Shown: positions 16,689 through 26,295 of the stretch, one piece after another
Layout: the number at the start of each line of letters is the position of its first letter
Numbering within the stretch: the first letter of the stretch is position 1
Notes under the pieces: generated by a model
Seen by the model: only the letters and a program-made list of their open reading frames with translations
Databases searched by the model: none
What the model was told of the DNA's origin: nothing
Source: Alkalibacterium sp. MB6
Lineage (GTDB): Bacteria; Bacillota; Bacilli; Lactobacillales; Carnobacteriaceae_A
NCBI RefSeq assembly: GCF_009935905.1
Contig: NZ_PREX01000017.1
Span: 1 to 57,209, forward strand
Direction: 5' to 3'
Length of the DNA: 57,209 bases
Made by a program: the position numbers and the translations under genes

Positions 16689-16749
16689 CAGTTTCCCTCG
16701 CTTTCATTTTTGTGTATAAAAAAACACCCTAATCAAAAGGTGTTAGTTC

Positions 16750-18105
16750 CTATTCATAAACCCTGCTACTACTTGTTTTATCCTTCGTGATCTTCCCAAT
16801 GTAGTCACTAAGTCTTCCTTTACCAAACCTTCCTCCACTGTCCACTGTAAAATCGGTGTAGAATCCATCTTTCCCAAACTTATGAGTGATTTCAGTAATA
16901 AGTCCAAGGCTAGAAGTAGCTTTATCACTTACAATTACTGCTTCATCGCCAAGGATAAGCTGCGGTCTGAATGGACCGGTGAAACTCTCGATCTTCCCGA
17001 CATACTGAAGTCTTAAACCTATTTGGTTTGCATACCGCTCTGCATCGCTTACTGAAGTTCCTTCAGGGACATTCACGTAGAGAGTTTTGTTAGCCTGTAG
17101 ATTCCAACCAGTATAGGTTTCAACTTCCCGATAAATTTTAAGAGAGAAGTCTTGGTTGTGGACACATACTCGTCTATAAGCTTCTTGATCATCCCTTACA
17201 ATGCTTCTTGTAAAAATGTCCTTATCTCTATAGAAGGTATAGGTGGTGTTTCTTGTAAAACCAGCATAGTTGGATGAACCTATGACCACCGTTCCATCTA
17301 CAAGTTCTTTTACTTGCCAACCATCCAGAGCTTTTAAAATCTCCATGATTCCTTCAAGACAGCTCATGTTCGCATCAAATTGATATCCTGAATAAGTGCT
17401 CGTATTTTCTACAAGCATCTCATCTGAGCTGATGTTTGCCCTAAAAAGTATATCCTTCAAAATCTCGTGGAGCACCATATAGGGGTATGAGTTCTCCTCA
17501 TCAAAGCTCTGATCCCCTAGGGCTTTACCTATTATGTTTCTACCATCCACACTGACAGCTTCAGATAGAAGAGAAAAATTGCTTCGATCCACATAGAATA
17601 CGCCCATTGGGTAAGGTTCACTATCTCCCAAAACTAGTTCAAATTCCACCTTGCTACCAGGAGAAAGAAGACTTGATTCTTCTGATATGGACACATTACC
17701 TTCATACTCAGGATTTTCATTCATAGGATTATCAAGACCTAAGGTAAAGGAGGCGATAGGTGTATCCATGGAATGCTTAATGGAACCGCTGTTAAGGTAT
17801 CGCTCCATTTCAAAAGCAAACTCATAGATTAATAGCTTATGGGTATCAGAGGTTCTATAGCTTCCCACAACACCAAATCCCTGAAGAATTTGAAGCTCCA
17901 GTTGCTTGATTGTAACATCAGGACTTATCTTTATAGGAGAGAGCCAGGTGGGAGAGCTATACTCACCGTTTAATTTTTCAGTAGGCTTTCCATATAATTC
18001 TTCACCTGTCAGATAAAAAAGCTGTCCTTCTGTCTTTGGAAACTGAAGAAAGTCAGGGTATTTTCCCTGACCTATGATTCCGGTCGTAGAAAACACAATA
18101 TCCAA
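16750..18105 (-). CDS. Phage tail/baseplate structural protein (hub-like)
   Basis: This 451-residue soluble protein has a C-terminal half (YANQIGLRLQYVGKIESF, then LILGDEAVIVSD...GLITEI) in the style of tail hub proteins of the gpD/gp44 kind, where short beta domains precede a VDSGGR end. I do not recognise the N-terminal half (MDIVFSTTGIIG). It starts at TTG 18105, immediately after the stop of the previous gene, with GGGGAGGGGG just ahead. Its place at the end of the tail genes, before the holin, suits a tip or host-contact protein. The role is inferred from place and faint similarity. Confidence 0.6.
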   Translation of the reverse strand: MDIVFSTTGIIGQGKYPDFLQFPKTEGQLFYLTGEELYGKPTEKLNGEYSSPTWLSPIKISPDVTIKQLELQILQGFGVVGSYRTSDTHKLLIYEFAFEMERYLNSGSIKHSMDTPIASFTLGLDNPMNENPEYEGNVSISEESSLLSPGSKVEFELVLGDSEPYPMGVFYVDRSNFSLLSEAVSVDGRNIIGKALGDQSFDEENSYPYMVLHEILKDILFRANISSDEMLVENTSTYSGYQFDANMSCLEGIMEILKALDGWQVKELVDGTVVIGSSNYAGFTRNTTYTFYRDKDIFTRSIVRDDQEAYRRVCVHNQDFSLKIYREVETYTGWNLQANKTLYVNVPEGTSVSDAERYANQIGLRLQYVGKIESFTGPFRPQLILGDEAVIVSDKATSSLGLITEITHKFGKDGFYTDFTVDSGGRFGKGRLSDYIGKITKDKTSSSRVYE

Positions 18106-19575
18106 TTAAACCCCCTCCCCAAGTACTAAAATAGCCTCGGCATTAAGAAGATAATTGGTACCCTTAGGTATCTCGTTGATATGGTGCCTTTTAATGAGCA
18201 CGATATCTCCTTCCTGAAGAACTGTAGTATTGAACTTCATAATTGGAAGCAGGTAGCTTTGCCAATCGAAGAACTCCATGCTTCCATAACCTTCTGTGAT
18301 GTAGCAGTTAATTCTCAAATACTTCTGAGTGGTGTTGATATGGATATATCTATAGGTGGTCTCATTTGTACTATTTCCAAGACCAGTGATGTAATTAACC
18401 CATGCATCTTCAGAGTTATCCTTCGTGGCAAAATCATAAAAGCTTCTTGCAAACCCTTGCCTTGTCCTAAAGCTGATAACAAAATTAAAGCCTTCCTCAG
18501 AATAAAGCTCAACCATACCACATTGTCTCGTACTACTGATTGTTCCGGTATGGAAGTAATGATTATTGATTACCTCCGTCCATTTTGCATAGGACGTTGG
18601 AATAACTAGAACATCAAGAAAACTAAATTCCTCGCTTGAATAATTGAAGTCGCCAAACTCAGTAAAGTAGTGGTCTGTGATCACATTGCCATTTACCTTG
18701 ACTTCTTCAATATCAGTGGTCTTAAAGTTTAGGAATAGTTTATTGGCTGCGGCTTCTTCAGCTGAAACCACATACTCATAATACATCTCTCCGTCGTATG
18801 TCACAGGTAGTGAGCCAACACCAGTCCAAATCAGCCTATCCACCGGGATGTCCAGTTTTCTATCCTTGAAGGTCTTTCCAAAGTATCTGCTTCCTGTAGC
18901 TTCAATCCCAAGAACTGCATAGTTACTGAACTGGCAATTGAGCTTTCTGGTTCTCGCTACAGCATCTGTGGTAACTGTGGCACTCATGCCAACATTGGGC
19001 TGGCATAAATATTTGCTGGTTGATATGGCCAGGGTGTTAGAGGGTACACTTCCTGCACCAGCCAGGTAGTCTCTTAGAGTCGTATACCATTCCCCACCAT
19101 CTGTAAATTCATCAAATTCAACAAAGACCGTGGCATAGATATCTATGATCCTAACTGGAGTCTTTTCTATGGTGAGTTGATTTCCTTCGGCATCTGTTAT
19201 CATTGCGTGGGTGTTTATATTAGTTGTAGTTTCACTGATACCAACTTCTGTGAGAATATTTCCGTTAAACTCAGTCGCTTCAAGTCTTATGGATTTGGTC
19301 CATTTAGATACAGGAAATGCCCTGATCAGCTCTACGGTGGAGCAAGGTTTATTGCCCACTCGGTTAAAAAGTGTGGTTCTGGTTGGATCCATGTTTCCAC
19401 TACCAGTGCCAAACACGATCTGGTCAAAGTAACTACTAAATGCCACAAGCCTGGTATAGATCCTATCAAGGACCATATTTTCAGCTTGGCCTTTTAATTC
19501 CACTTCACCCGTCTCCACATTGGTTACTACAATGTCAAATCTATTGTGAAACTTGGGCTTTATCTCTGTCCTCAT
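18106..19575 (-). CDS. Phage tail fibre-like structural protein
   Basis: This 489-residue, beta-rich, soluble protein is without a motif I can name. The N-terminus (FDIVVTNVETGEVELKGQAENMVLDRIY...FGTGSG) follows the pattern of minor structural proteins encoded after tape-measure genes in clostridial siphoviruses. AGGAGG precedes the ATG. It sits between a discoidin-domain protein and the hub-like protein, supporting a role in the adhesion apparatus. Confidence 0.6.
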   Translation of the reverse strand: MRTEIKPKFHNRFDIVVTNVETGEVELKGQAENMVLDRIYTRLVAFSSYFDQIVFGTGSGNMDPTRTTLFNRVGNKPCSTVELIRAFPVSKWTKSIRLEATEFNGNILTEVGISETTTNINTHAMITDAEGNQLTIEKTPVRIIDIYATVFVEFDEFTDGGEWYTTLRDYLAGAGSVPSNTLAISTSKYLCQPNVGMSATVTTDAVARTRKLNCQFSNYAVLGIEATGSRYFGKTFKDRKLDIPVDRLIWTGVGSLPVTYDGEMYYEYVVSAEEAAANKLFLNFKTTDIEEVKVNGNVITDHYFTEFGDFNYSSEEFSFLDVLVIPTSYAKWTEVINNHYFHTGTISSTRQCGMVELYSEEGFNFVISFRTRQGFARSFYDFATKDNSEDAWVNYITGLGNSTNETTYRYIHINTTQKYLRINCYITEGYGSMEFFDWQSYLLPIMKFNTTVLQEGDIVLIKRHHINEIPKGTNYLLNAEAILVLGEGV

Positions 19576-19586
19576 GCTCGTTCCTC

Positions 19587-20504
19587 CTATGGATTTTCAA
19601 TACTTGAGTAGATCAGCTGGGTTGTTATGGTAAGTCCCACAACTCGAATTCTTTCAGAAAGGTCAAAAATATCGTGATAGGTTATTGGTATCAAAACTGC
19701 TCCGGTATTAACTCCAACCGTTAACCTTTCCTCGATGCCAGGGTTAGGTGAGGAGATGAGCTCTGTCGGATCAAAGCCTACTGTAAAGTCCTCCACAGCT
19801 CCACCATATCCGATGAGGTTTCCCAACTGACCTTTGTACTGAATCGTTATGGCACCTTCTACTTCATCAAAGGCCTCCTGATAGTTATCATGCAAAGTAA
19901 TAAGAAGGGTGTTTTCCTCTGTGGGGTGGTGCTCGATTTTCTTAATGGCATAGTCTACTTCCTTCAGCTCTCCACCCACATAATCTCTTTGAAGACCACT
20001 TACCTTAATCGCTTTTTCATCATGAACGAACGCCTCTATTTCATAAAGGTATAGGTAGCTTGAATATCTAGTGGTTATGGTCCATCTGTGGTAAAGATAA
20101 GCATCTGAATACTGCCAGTAGTATTCCTTCCATCCTTGCGTATCCTCACTTGTTCCAGTAAATAGATCCGTCCAGTTGACTCCATCGTCACTTCCTTGAA
20201 CCTTGAAATCCTTTGGTCTATAGCTACTCCCCAAATACCACCTGAAGCCTCCCAGTCTTATGGGCCTTACGGTACTTACCTGAATCCATTGCTCTCCAGA
20301 AGTCCTTGTGTACCACATGGAAGAAGTAGATCCATCAAAGGCATTGGAGGGATAGTATGATGAATAAGTACTGCTTGCCCCGTAGAACCCAAATAGGTTT
20401 ATGAACTTTCCAACGATAAAGGGTAGTTTAGGGAGTATCTCAAGGTTTCCCATCACTCTGTCACTAAATCTAATGGCGATCTTCTTTCCTTCACTCTTAC
20501 TCAT
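19587..20504 (-). CDS. Tail protein with F5/8 type C (discoidin) domain
   Basis: This 305-residue protein (start at ATG 20504, AGGAGG ahead, overlapping the previous stop) carries a discoidin-like carbohydrate-binding domain at about residues 35-150: NAFDGSTSSMWYT, WIQVSTVRPIRLGGF, DFKVQGSDDGVNWTDL and YLYEIEAF are hallmark pieces. Such domains bind sugars, so it probably helps recognise the cell surface. Its C-terminus (ITYHDIFDLSERIRV) repeats a segment found in the preceding tail protein. No signal peptide. Confidence 0.8.
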   Translation of the reverse strand: MSKSEGKKIAIRFSDRVMGNLEILPKLPFIVGKFINLFGFYGASSTYSSYYPSNAFDGSTSSMWYTRTSGEQWIQVSTVRPIRLGGFRWYLGSSYRPKDFKVQGSDDGVNWTDLFTGTSEDTQGWKEYYWQYSDAYLYHRWTITTRYSSYLYLYEIEAFVHDEKAIKVSGLQRDYVGGELKEVDYAIKKIEHHPTEENTLLITLHDNYQEAFDEVEGAITIQYKGQLGNLIGYGGAVEDFTVGFDPTELISSPNPGIEERLTVGVNTGAVLIPITYHDIFDLSERIRVVGLTITTQLIYSSIENP

Positions 20505-21795
20505 TCCACACCTCCTCCACCACAGGTAGCGGTATCTCAATTGGTACCAGATTGACTGGTGTGAACTCAATAAAGAAATCGTCCATCATAAGACCAAGCT
20601 GTGTTTTAAGGTTCTTAATGGTAAGTCTGACACTCCCTTGAGCATTGTTCATGCCGACTAGAGTTTCCTCAGATACTGAAGCTTGATATTTGTTTCCTCC
20701 AAGATGAGTCACACTACCAACAGGGATCACCATTCCAAAGTACACATCTTCCAGAAATAGGTTAACCACCTGTAGTTCATGCATGGGGTAAAGAGTTTCA
20801 AACTGTATGGTTCTGCCCCAGTCACCGTTTCCATCATCAAGGTTCTCGATCCATAACAATTTATTATAGACATCATGAAAAATGTGTTCTAAGCCGGATG
20901 AATAAGGGGTGTAAACCCTAATAGTTTCTGCAGGCTCAAACACATCATGATAGGTAATCTTTATGAGTTCTGTTTTGGACTTTTCTAAATATGGCTTTAT
21001 GGTTTCTGTTGCTATGGCCATACCTGCCCAGTTTCTTTCCGTGACCATCCAGTGTATGTTTCCTGACGAATCCTCAATGGTAAACCCCATCCTAAAGTCA
21101 TTGGTGATAAACATATTGAGGGATACAGCAGTAGCAGTGAACTCCGCAAGCAGCCTTTCAGGCTCCCATACATTTGTAAAATCCACTGTCTGGCAGTAGC
21201 TTGAATAATATACCTTCCCATCATTTTTAATGTAGGAGACGATGATCCCTTGGTCCTTGTCCGGGAAGTTCACATTCTTCCAGCCTCTTATGGCTTTGAC
21301 TTTCGTAACTGAAGAGGAGATCTGCCTTTTCGTCTCACTTAAATCCCATAGCTGACTCCATAAGACTCCATCTGAATCCACCCAGAATATAAAGGGCTTC
21401 TCCTCCGTTGCAAGTCTCCATTTTCTTCTATGAAGCTGCCAGTTTCCATTAAAGGCTATGGCCACAGCACTACCTTCTCCGAGTTCAAACTGATGCACCC
21501 ATCCAAGTTTAAAGTAGTCAGGATACTTCCTGATTGATGTTTTAACGATACCGCCTTCAATATGGATCTCATAGATGCTGTCAGGTTGCCCATAGGGAAC
21601 TCTTCTTCTTGCTGCTAGGGATATGTCCCCTAAATTATCCGCTGTCCTTATGGTTTCAACGGTCCAGTAGTCTGAATCCATTACGGTGGTTCTAGCCCTA
21701 CTTACCCTTATACTCATCTTTGGATCAGCCTTATTCGCTGGAGTCTGCTGTGTGCTTTTCAGCTTTTCATTCAAATGGGGGGTGACACTTCTCAA
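20497..21795 (-). CDS. Phage tail structural protein
   Basis: This 432-residue protein is tryptophan-rich and beta-rich, likely a propeller- or fibre-like tail component (repeated W/Y-containing strands such as FIFWVDSDGVLWSQLWDL). It starts at TTG 21795, 7 bp after GGAGG and overlapping the previous stop. Residues about 290-305 (ITYHDVFEPAETIRV) match the C-terminus of the next gene's product, suggesting a shared assembly module. Specific function unknown. Confidence 0.65.
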   Translation of the reverse strand: MRSVTPHLNEKLKSTQQTPANKADPKMSIRVSRARTTVMDSDYWTVETIRTADNLGDISLAARRRVPYGQPDSIYEIHIEGGIVKTSIRKYPDYFKLGWVHQFELGEGSAVAIAFNGNWQLHRRKWRLATEEKPFIFWVDSDGVLWSQLWDLSETKRQISSSVTKVKAIRGWKNVNFPDKDQGIIVSYIKNDGKVYYSSYCQTVDFTNVWEPERLLAEFTATAVSLNMFITNDFRMGFTIEDSSGNIHWMVTERNWAGMAIATETIKPYLEKSKTELIKITYHDVFEPAETIRVYTPYSSGLEHIFHDVYNKLLWIENLDDGNGDWGRTIQFETLYPMHELQVVNLFLEDVYFGMVIPVGSVTHLGGNKYQASVSEETLVGMNNAQGSVRLTIKNLKTQLGLMMDDFFIEFTPVNLVPIEIPLPVVEEVWNE

Positions 21796-22160
21796 GGTGA
21801 CACCTCCTCTTTGAGAACCATCTTAATGGTTCCTTCAAAAAGACTCTTATCTAAATTACCATGCGCAAAATTAATCCGTTTCCAAGAAATATTCTCCTCG
21901 ATGTAGACTACATATTTTTTGTCAAGAAAGATCAGTACCAGTGGGGTACCAAGGTCACTTAGAAGGTTGATTTTCTCTGCCTGCCTAAAACTGGATACGA
22001 TTGTTCCTGTTGTGCTTTTAAGGGGACTACCGATCACCTGAACATGATAACTGCCATCTAAGAGCCGGTTTACTACACGATTGGAAACATGTTCAAAGGG
22101 AGAGAGGTCTTTTAGAATTTTCGACAAGACTTCTCCTTTAGAAGTTTCAAGTCTAATCAT
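21792..22160 (-). CDS. Short tail protein
   Basis: This 122-residue protein lies directly after the tape-measure gene, with a TGATG stop/start overlap. It is of the size and place of a distal tail or tail-tip adaptor but has no motif I recognise. Predicted beta-rich. Confidence 0.6.
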   Translation of the reverse strand: MIRLETSKGEVLSKILKDLSPFEHVSNRVVNRLLDGSYHVQVIGSPLKSTTGTIVSSFRQAEKINLLSDLGTPLVLIFLDKKYVVYIEENISWKRINFAHGNLDKSLFEGTIKMVLKEEVSP

Positions 22161-24340
22161 CAGATTCTGGCCTCCCTTCTAAACTGGTCCATAATGATTT
22201 CAACCACACCAGTTAGCTCATTCTTTGTATTAATTCCTCTGACCTCAATCACTCCTGTATGCTGTATTACTGAAGTCATCTCTCTATTAGGATGAAAGCC
22301 TTGAAGCGTATCATCCATATTGAGTCTAGTATCAAGATTGAAATTTGTAGGTATTGCGCCTAACATATCTTTTTCCACACCACTCATGGCCTCTGTGAAA
22401 CCTTCTCCCATACCTTCACCCATATTAGATCCAATGCCAGCAAAGACTCTGGAAGGTGAACGAATCCCCAAGACTTTTTTTACACCACCTACAATACCGT
22501 TGACCATGCTTTTCACTTTCTCTCCAAGCCAACCAATCATCGAGGCAATACCATCCCATAAGCCTCTTGCAATATTTTTTCCAACCTCCAATATGGATGG
22601 AATTCCTCTGGAAAGTCCGGAAACGATAGACGAGATGATTTGGGGAAGTTGAGCCACAATCTGCGGAATCGCTCTAAGTAACCCCATACCAAGTTGTATG
22701 GTTAGCTGGACACCCATTTCAATGAGTCTTGGTAGATTTCTGGTGATGAAATTAATCATACTGTTGATGATTTGAGGTAAAGCATCAATTAATGTAGGGA
22801 GGGCATTTAAGAGTCCTTGAGCTAACCCACTGATTATTTGAAAAGCTGCATCTAAAATGAGGTCCAGATTACTGATTAGAGTTGTCGCGATTAAAATAAT
22901 GGCTTCCATCATGGAAGGTATGAGTTCTGGTAGTGCTATTCCGAATCCTATGACTAAAGCAGTAATGAGCTGAACAGCTGCATCAATTAAAAGCGGTAAG
23001 TTCTCAATGAGCGCTCCAACAATGGTCATAACCGCATCTACCGCTGCTGGGATTAGCTCAGGAAGGAGACTAAGAAGTGTTTCTAGAACCTGACTAAATA
23101 GTTCTGTCACAGTACTCAGAAGAACAGGCAGTAGATCTCCAATGGCAAGAAGGATGGCATCCATTGCTGCAGGTAGCGCTGTTACGACATTTTCTAGAAT
23201 GGGTACAATATTGGCAACTACTGACTGGAAAGCATCTACGAGATTTTGAGTCAGATTTGTCATGTCTGCATCGGCATTTCCAAGACCTGCGGTAAACGAA
23301 CCTAACGCCGCTTGTAAAAGTCCAATGGATCCAGTGACCGTTTGGGTGGACTCTTTTGCAAAGTTCCCGGCATACTGCTCCGTATTTTCAAAAAACATCT
23401 GCATAGCCACTTCTGCTTTTTCTGCATTTGATGCCGATGCCCAGGTGAAATCTAATCCTTTGGCAAGAGCGTAGGCTTCGATATTTGTAGCGTTCATGGC
23501 AACCCCCAGGTTATCCATCATGGTGAAGTTACCTTTGGCGGCACCTGCTACTGAGTCAAGGGCTACCTGCATATCGATTCCCATTACTGATGCCATATCT
23601 GCAGCTCGTTGCATGGCTTTTTCAGTCAGTTCTAGACTCTTTTCCTGTTCAACTCCGGAGCCTTGAAAAAGTGCCCCCATCTTATTGGCTGTGGCTAAAT
23701 ATTGACTCTGGGATACACCCAGATTTTTGTAGGCTTCCTCACCAGTTTTCTGAATCAAAGAAGCGTACTTTCCAAATACAGCCTCGGAACCACCAAGGTT
23801 CTGTTCAAGCTCACCAAACTGCTGGACAATCTCAGCACCAAGTTTGATGGTTGCAGCTCCAGCACCAAGGGCTACAGAACCCATCGCAGTTCCAATCCCT
23901 TTAAGAACTCCTCCAAACTTCCCGAATTTACCACCAGCGCCTTCTGCGGACTTACCGGATTCTTCTAACTGTTCCCCGAGGTTATTCGCATCAACAGCAG
24001 AATCCTCCAGTTCCTTTTCCATTTTATTGAGATCTGCATTAGCGTTATTCAGCTGAACCTGCCAGGCTTTCGTTCGTTTATCATTTTCCCCGAAGGATTC
24101 AGCGGCATTCTTCAAAGCTGCTTCAAGGGTAGCGACTTTTTCCTTTTGCGCATCGATTTCTTTGTTTAAGACTTCATTTCTTGCAGTAACTGCCTGGAGG
24201 GATTTATCCTGCTTATCAAACTGTGAGGTAACCAGATTCATTTCTGAACCTAGTATCTTAAAGTCCTGATTAATTTCGCGAAGTGCATTTTTAAATTCCT
24301 TTTCGCCTTCAAGGCCAATCTTCAGTCCAAAGTCTGACAT
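22160..24340 (-). CDS. Tail tape measure protein
   Basis: This 726-residue protein sets tail length. Residues about 1-150 are a coiled coil with many Glu/Lys heptads; about 155-190 are Gly/Ala-rich; about 370-560 form long hydrophobic, repeated helices (ALPALIDALPQIINSMI-type repeats), typical of tape measures. I choose ATG 24340 because AGGAGG lies 7 bp ahead; the frame continues upstream without such a site. It follows the tail chaperone with its -1 frameshift extension, the standard order in siphoviruses. Confidence 0.92.
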   Translation of the reverse strand: MSDFGLKIGLEGEKEFKNALREINQDFKILGSEMNLVTSQFDKQDKSLQAVTARNEVLNKEIDAQKEKVATLEAALKNAAESFGENDKRTKAWQVQLNNANADLNKMEKELEDSAVDANNLGEQLEESGKSAEGAGGKFGKFGGVLKGIGTAMGSVALGAGAATIKLGAEIVQQFGELEQNLGGSEAVFGKYASLIQKTGEEAYKNLGVSQSQYLATANKMGALFQGSGVEQEKSLELTEKAMQRAADMASVMGIDMQVALDSVAGAAKGNFTMMDNLGVAMNATNIEAYALAKGLDFTWASASNAEKAEVAMQMFFENTEQYAGNFAKESTQTVTGSIGLLQAALGSFTAGLGNADADMTNLTQNLVDAFQSVVANIVPILENVVTALPAAMDAILLAIGDLLPVLLSTVTELFSQVLETLLSLLPELIPAAVDAVMTIVGALIENLPLLIDAAVQLITALVIGFGIALPELIPSMMEAIILIATTLISNLDLILDAAFQIISGLAQGLLNALPTLIDALPQIINSMINFITRNLPRLIEMGVQLTIQLGMGLLRAIPQIVAQLPQIISSIVSGLSRGIPSILEVGKNIARGLWDGIASMIGWLGEKVKSMVNGIVGGVKKVLGIRSPSRVFAGIGSNMGEGMGEGFTEAMSGVEKDMLGAIPTNFNLDTRLNMDDTLQGFHPNREMTSVIQHTGVIEVRGINTKNELTGVVEIIMDQFRREARI

Positions 24341-24395
24341 ACTTTCACCTCCTTCAGGGCATAAAAAACACCTCTTACGGTGTTGGATAGAATTT

Positions 24396-24994
24396 TTATA
24401 GAAACTCTGGTATAACCTCATCGATTGTATAATCTACTCTTGGTTTTGATATGCCAGTAAACTGCTTGTGGCACTCCCAAAGATCCATCAGATAACCAAT
24501 GGGTAAAAGCCAGACTTCATCTTCGTTTCTATTTAGGTGGACGGTGCCATAATAAATGAGTCGGGTAAATAACTCTTGATCACTTACCCGACCACTTCGT
24601 TTTTTGATGGTTCACTCTCCACATTTCTTTTCGTGCCTTTCAGCATACTGGCCATAATGGCATTCTTGTAATTAGCCAGGTCAAAAGGGGTGGTAAATAG
24701 CTCCACCTCATCTTCTGTGAGAAGTTCTTTTTTCTCGCCTTTATTTCTAATATTGTGGATCAGGATGGATTGATTGGCCAGAAGAGTGATGAGCCAAACC
24801 ACCTCCTCCAGAGCCATTTCAAAGTTCTCACTTTTCATCAGTTTTTCACCCAGGTTTTCAAGTCCACCATAGCGCTTTGCAATTTCCTTGGTCGCTTTGG
24901 TGGTCAGAATCATCTTAAACTGTGTGCCACCAATATCAATTGAGGTACTTCTTTCTTCTGCTGCTTCATCAAGCTTTATTTTTTCATCTACCAT
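24396..24994 (-). CDS. Tail assembly chaperone, -1 frameshift fusion (gpGT type)
   Basis: At AAAAAAC (24605-24599) the ribosome can slip by -1 and read 67 more codons to TAA at 24396, giving a 199-residue product. The extension contains WECHKQFTGISKPR, which is typical of the T part of gpG/gpGT tail chaperones and lacks any start of its own. The slippery heptamer is in the right phase (codons TCA AAA AAC). Both forms coat the tape measure before tube polymerisation. Confidence 0.85.
24584..24994 (-). CDS. Tail assembly chaperone, unshifted form (gpG type)
   Basis: This 136-residue acidic protein lies between the major tail protein and the tape measure. It is soluble and helical, with an IDIGGTQFKMILTTKATKEI segment characteristic of gp14-like tail chaperones. 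Normal termination yields this form, frameshifting the longer one. A ribosome site precedes ATG 24994. Confidence 0.85.
   Translation of the reverse strand: MVDEKIKLDEAAEERSTSIDIGGTQFKMILTTKATKEIAKRYGGLENLGEKLMKSENFEMALEEVVWLITLLANQSILIHNIRNKGEKKELLTEDEVELFTTPFDLANYKNAIMASMLKGTKRNVESEPSKNEVVG
24599..24605 (-). promoter_or_regulatory. Programmed -1 frameshift slippery site
   Basis: On the minus strand A-AAA-AAC lies with the zero-frame codons AAA and AAC at positions 131-132 of the chaperone, the classical X-XXY-YYZ arrangement. The stop of the zero frame follows 5 codons later. Confidence 0.85.
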
Positions 24995-25007
24995 CTGCTA
25001 TTCCTCC

Positions 25008-25889
25008 TTAAGAAACCGCTACTGTAGCAACGGATGTGGTAAGTGACTCTGCGCCACTAAGCCCCAGCACACAGTAGTAATAGTAAGTGTCTACTACAAG
25101 GTCTGTTGGAATATCAAAACTTGCAGAGGTCTCTCCATTGATCGCTGTGCCGCCTGTGGTGCTGTCAGTAATATTTTCATACCACTGATAGGTCACAGGG
25201 TTTGAAGTGTTGGAGCTTGCCACAACAGAAAGGCTTCCAGTAATGCTCCCTTCGGTAACTTCGGTCAGTCCCGCTGGTTGAGTTGTGATTATAATGGTTG
25301 GCGTCACTGCTGTAAAATCTGGTTCATAAACTGAGGTAAACCAGCTTGTTACAGTTGATACCGATACACCATTATCTCCTTCAGTAACTTCCGCTTTCCA
25401 AGGATGTTTGTTTTCACTATCTAACTTGTTTCTTCTAAAGACGGTTCCTTCTATGGTGGGACTGCTAAAAGTAATGGAGTCGCCCTTAGTAGCAAGACTT
25501 GTGGCGGGAACAGAGAAGATAACCCTGTAGAGCCAAAAGTAGCGATATTTTCCATTGGCCTTCTTGGCACGAAACCCAATAGCCACCGGCGATCCACCAT
25601 CTTCACTTCTTGAAACAACGACGTTATTGCTGTCGATTTTACACCCTGTCAAATCCTGAGCTACCAAGGAGCCGATATCGTCAATCCCTAAGCTGAGCGC
25701 TCCGCTTTTAAATTCCTTCACAACCTCTGATGCCCCGTCGTCTGCATATAAAATCGCTTCAATTAGCTCTACACTAAGTTCTGCTGTCATGGCTTTTGCC
25801 AGCACTTTAGGTGTGCCATAGGTCTCAATGCCACTTTCATCTTCTGTGATTTTGGCATAGTACAAACTATCCAATCCAATTGTTGCCAT
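25008..25889 (-). CDS. Major tail (tube) protein with C-terminal Ig-like domain
   Basis: This 293-residue protein (start ATG 25889, GGAGG ahead) has an N-terminal tube domain typical of Firmicutes siphovirus tail proteins (MATIGLDSLYYAKITED, GSLVAQDLTG, VAIGFRAKKANGKYRYFWLYR). Residues about 205-293 form an Ig-like (Big/I-set-like) domain: TIIITTQPAG, VTYQWYEN, YYYCV. Such domains decorate the tail and weakly bind cell-surface sugars. No frameshift is needed here, as both domains lie in one frame. Confidence 0.88.
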   Translation of the reverse strand: MATIGLDSLYYAKITEDESGIETYGTPKVLAKAMTAELSVELIEAILYADDGASEVVKEFKSGALSLGIDDIGSLVAQDLTGCKIDSNNVVVSRSEDGGSPVAIGFRAKKANGKYRYFWLYRVIFSVPATSLATKGDSITFSSPTIEGTVFRRNKLDSENKHPWKAEVTEGDNGVSVSTVTSWFTSVYEPDFTAVTPTIIITTQPAGLTEVTEGSITGSLSVVASSNTSNPVTYQWYENITDSTTGGTAINGETSASFDIPTDLVVDTYYYYCVLGLSGAESLTTSVATVAVS

Positions 25890-25926
25890 GTCTTTGTCCT
25901 CCTTCATTTTCGCTGAATCTCTCCAG

Positions 25927-26274
25927 CTATATTTTTAATTCATATTCTTTTGCCACATCAATGGCGAAGTGGTGAAAACCGGTATCTTCTTCGTATCCAA
26001 GATACCTTCGATCCGTTATGGTAAATGCCTCACTTAAGAGACGATGAACAATAGCATTTTTCCTTTCCAGGTAGTTTCCTTTAGAAAAAAGGGAAAGGCG
26101 AACTTCCTGCATCTCTACAGAAGGCAGATCATCAGCAAAATGATCGAAGATATCACTCATGGGAATCAGAACCAGGTATTCATCTGGTGCCTTCTTACTT
26201 AAGATCCCGGTTTCGATTGGAATTCCCAAGGGCTCAAGTGCCTCACTTATATCTTTCAAAATGCTGCCTGTCAT
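25927..26274 (-). CDS. Tail terminator/completion-like protein
   Basis: This 115-residue soluble protein lies just before the major tail gene and after an HK97 gp10-like gene, the place of the tail terminator (SPP1 gp17-like) in such phages. GGGAGG precedes the ATG. The assignment rests on order and length. Confidence 0.65.
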   Translation of the reverse strand: MTGSILKDISEALEPLGIPIETGILSKKAPDEYLVLIPMSDIFDHFADDLPSVEMQEVRLSLFSKGNYLERKNAIVHRLLSEAFTITDRRYLGYEEDTGFHHFAIDVAKEYELKI

Positions 26275-26295
26275 TTCATTCGCCTCCCTTCCTAT

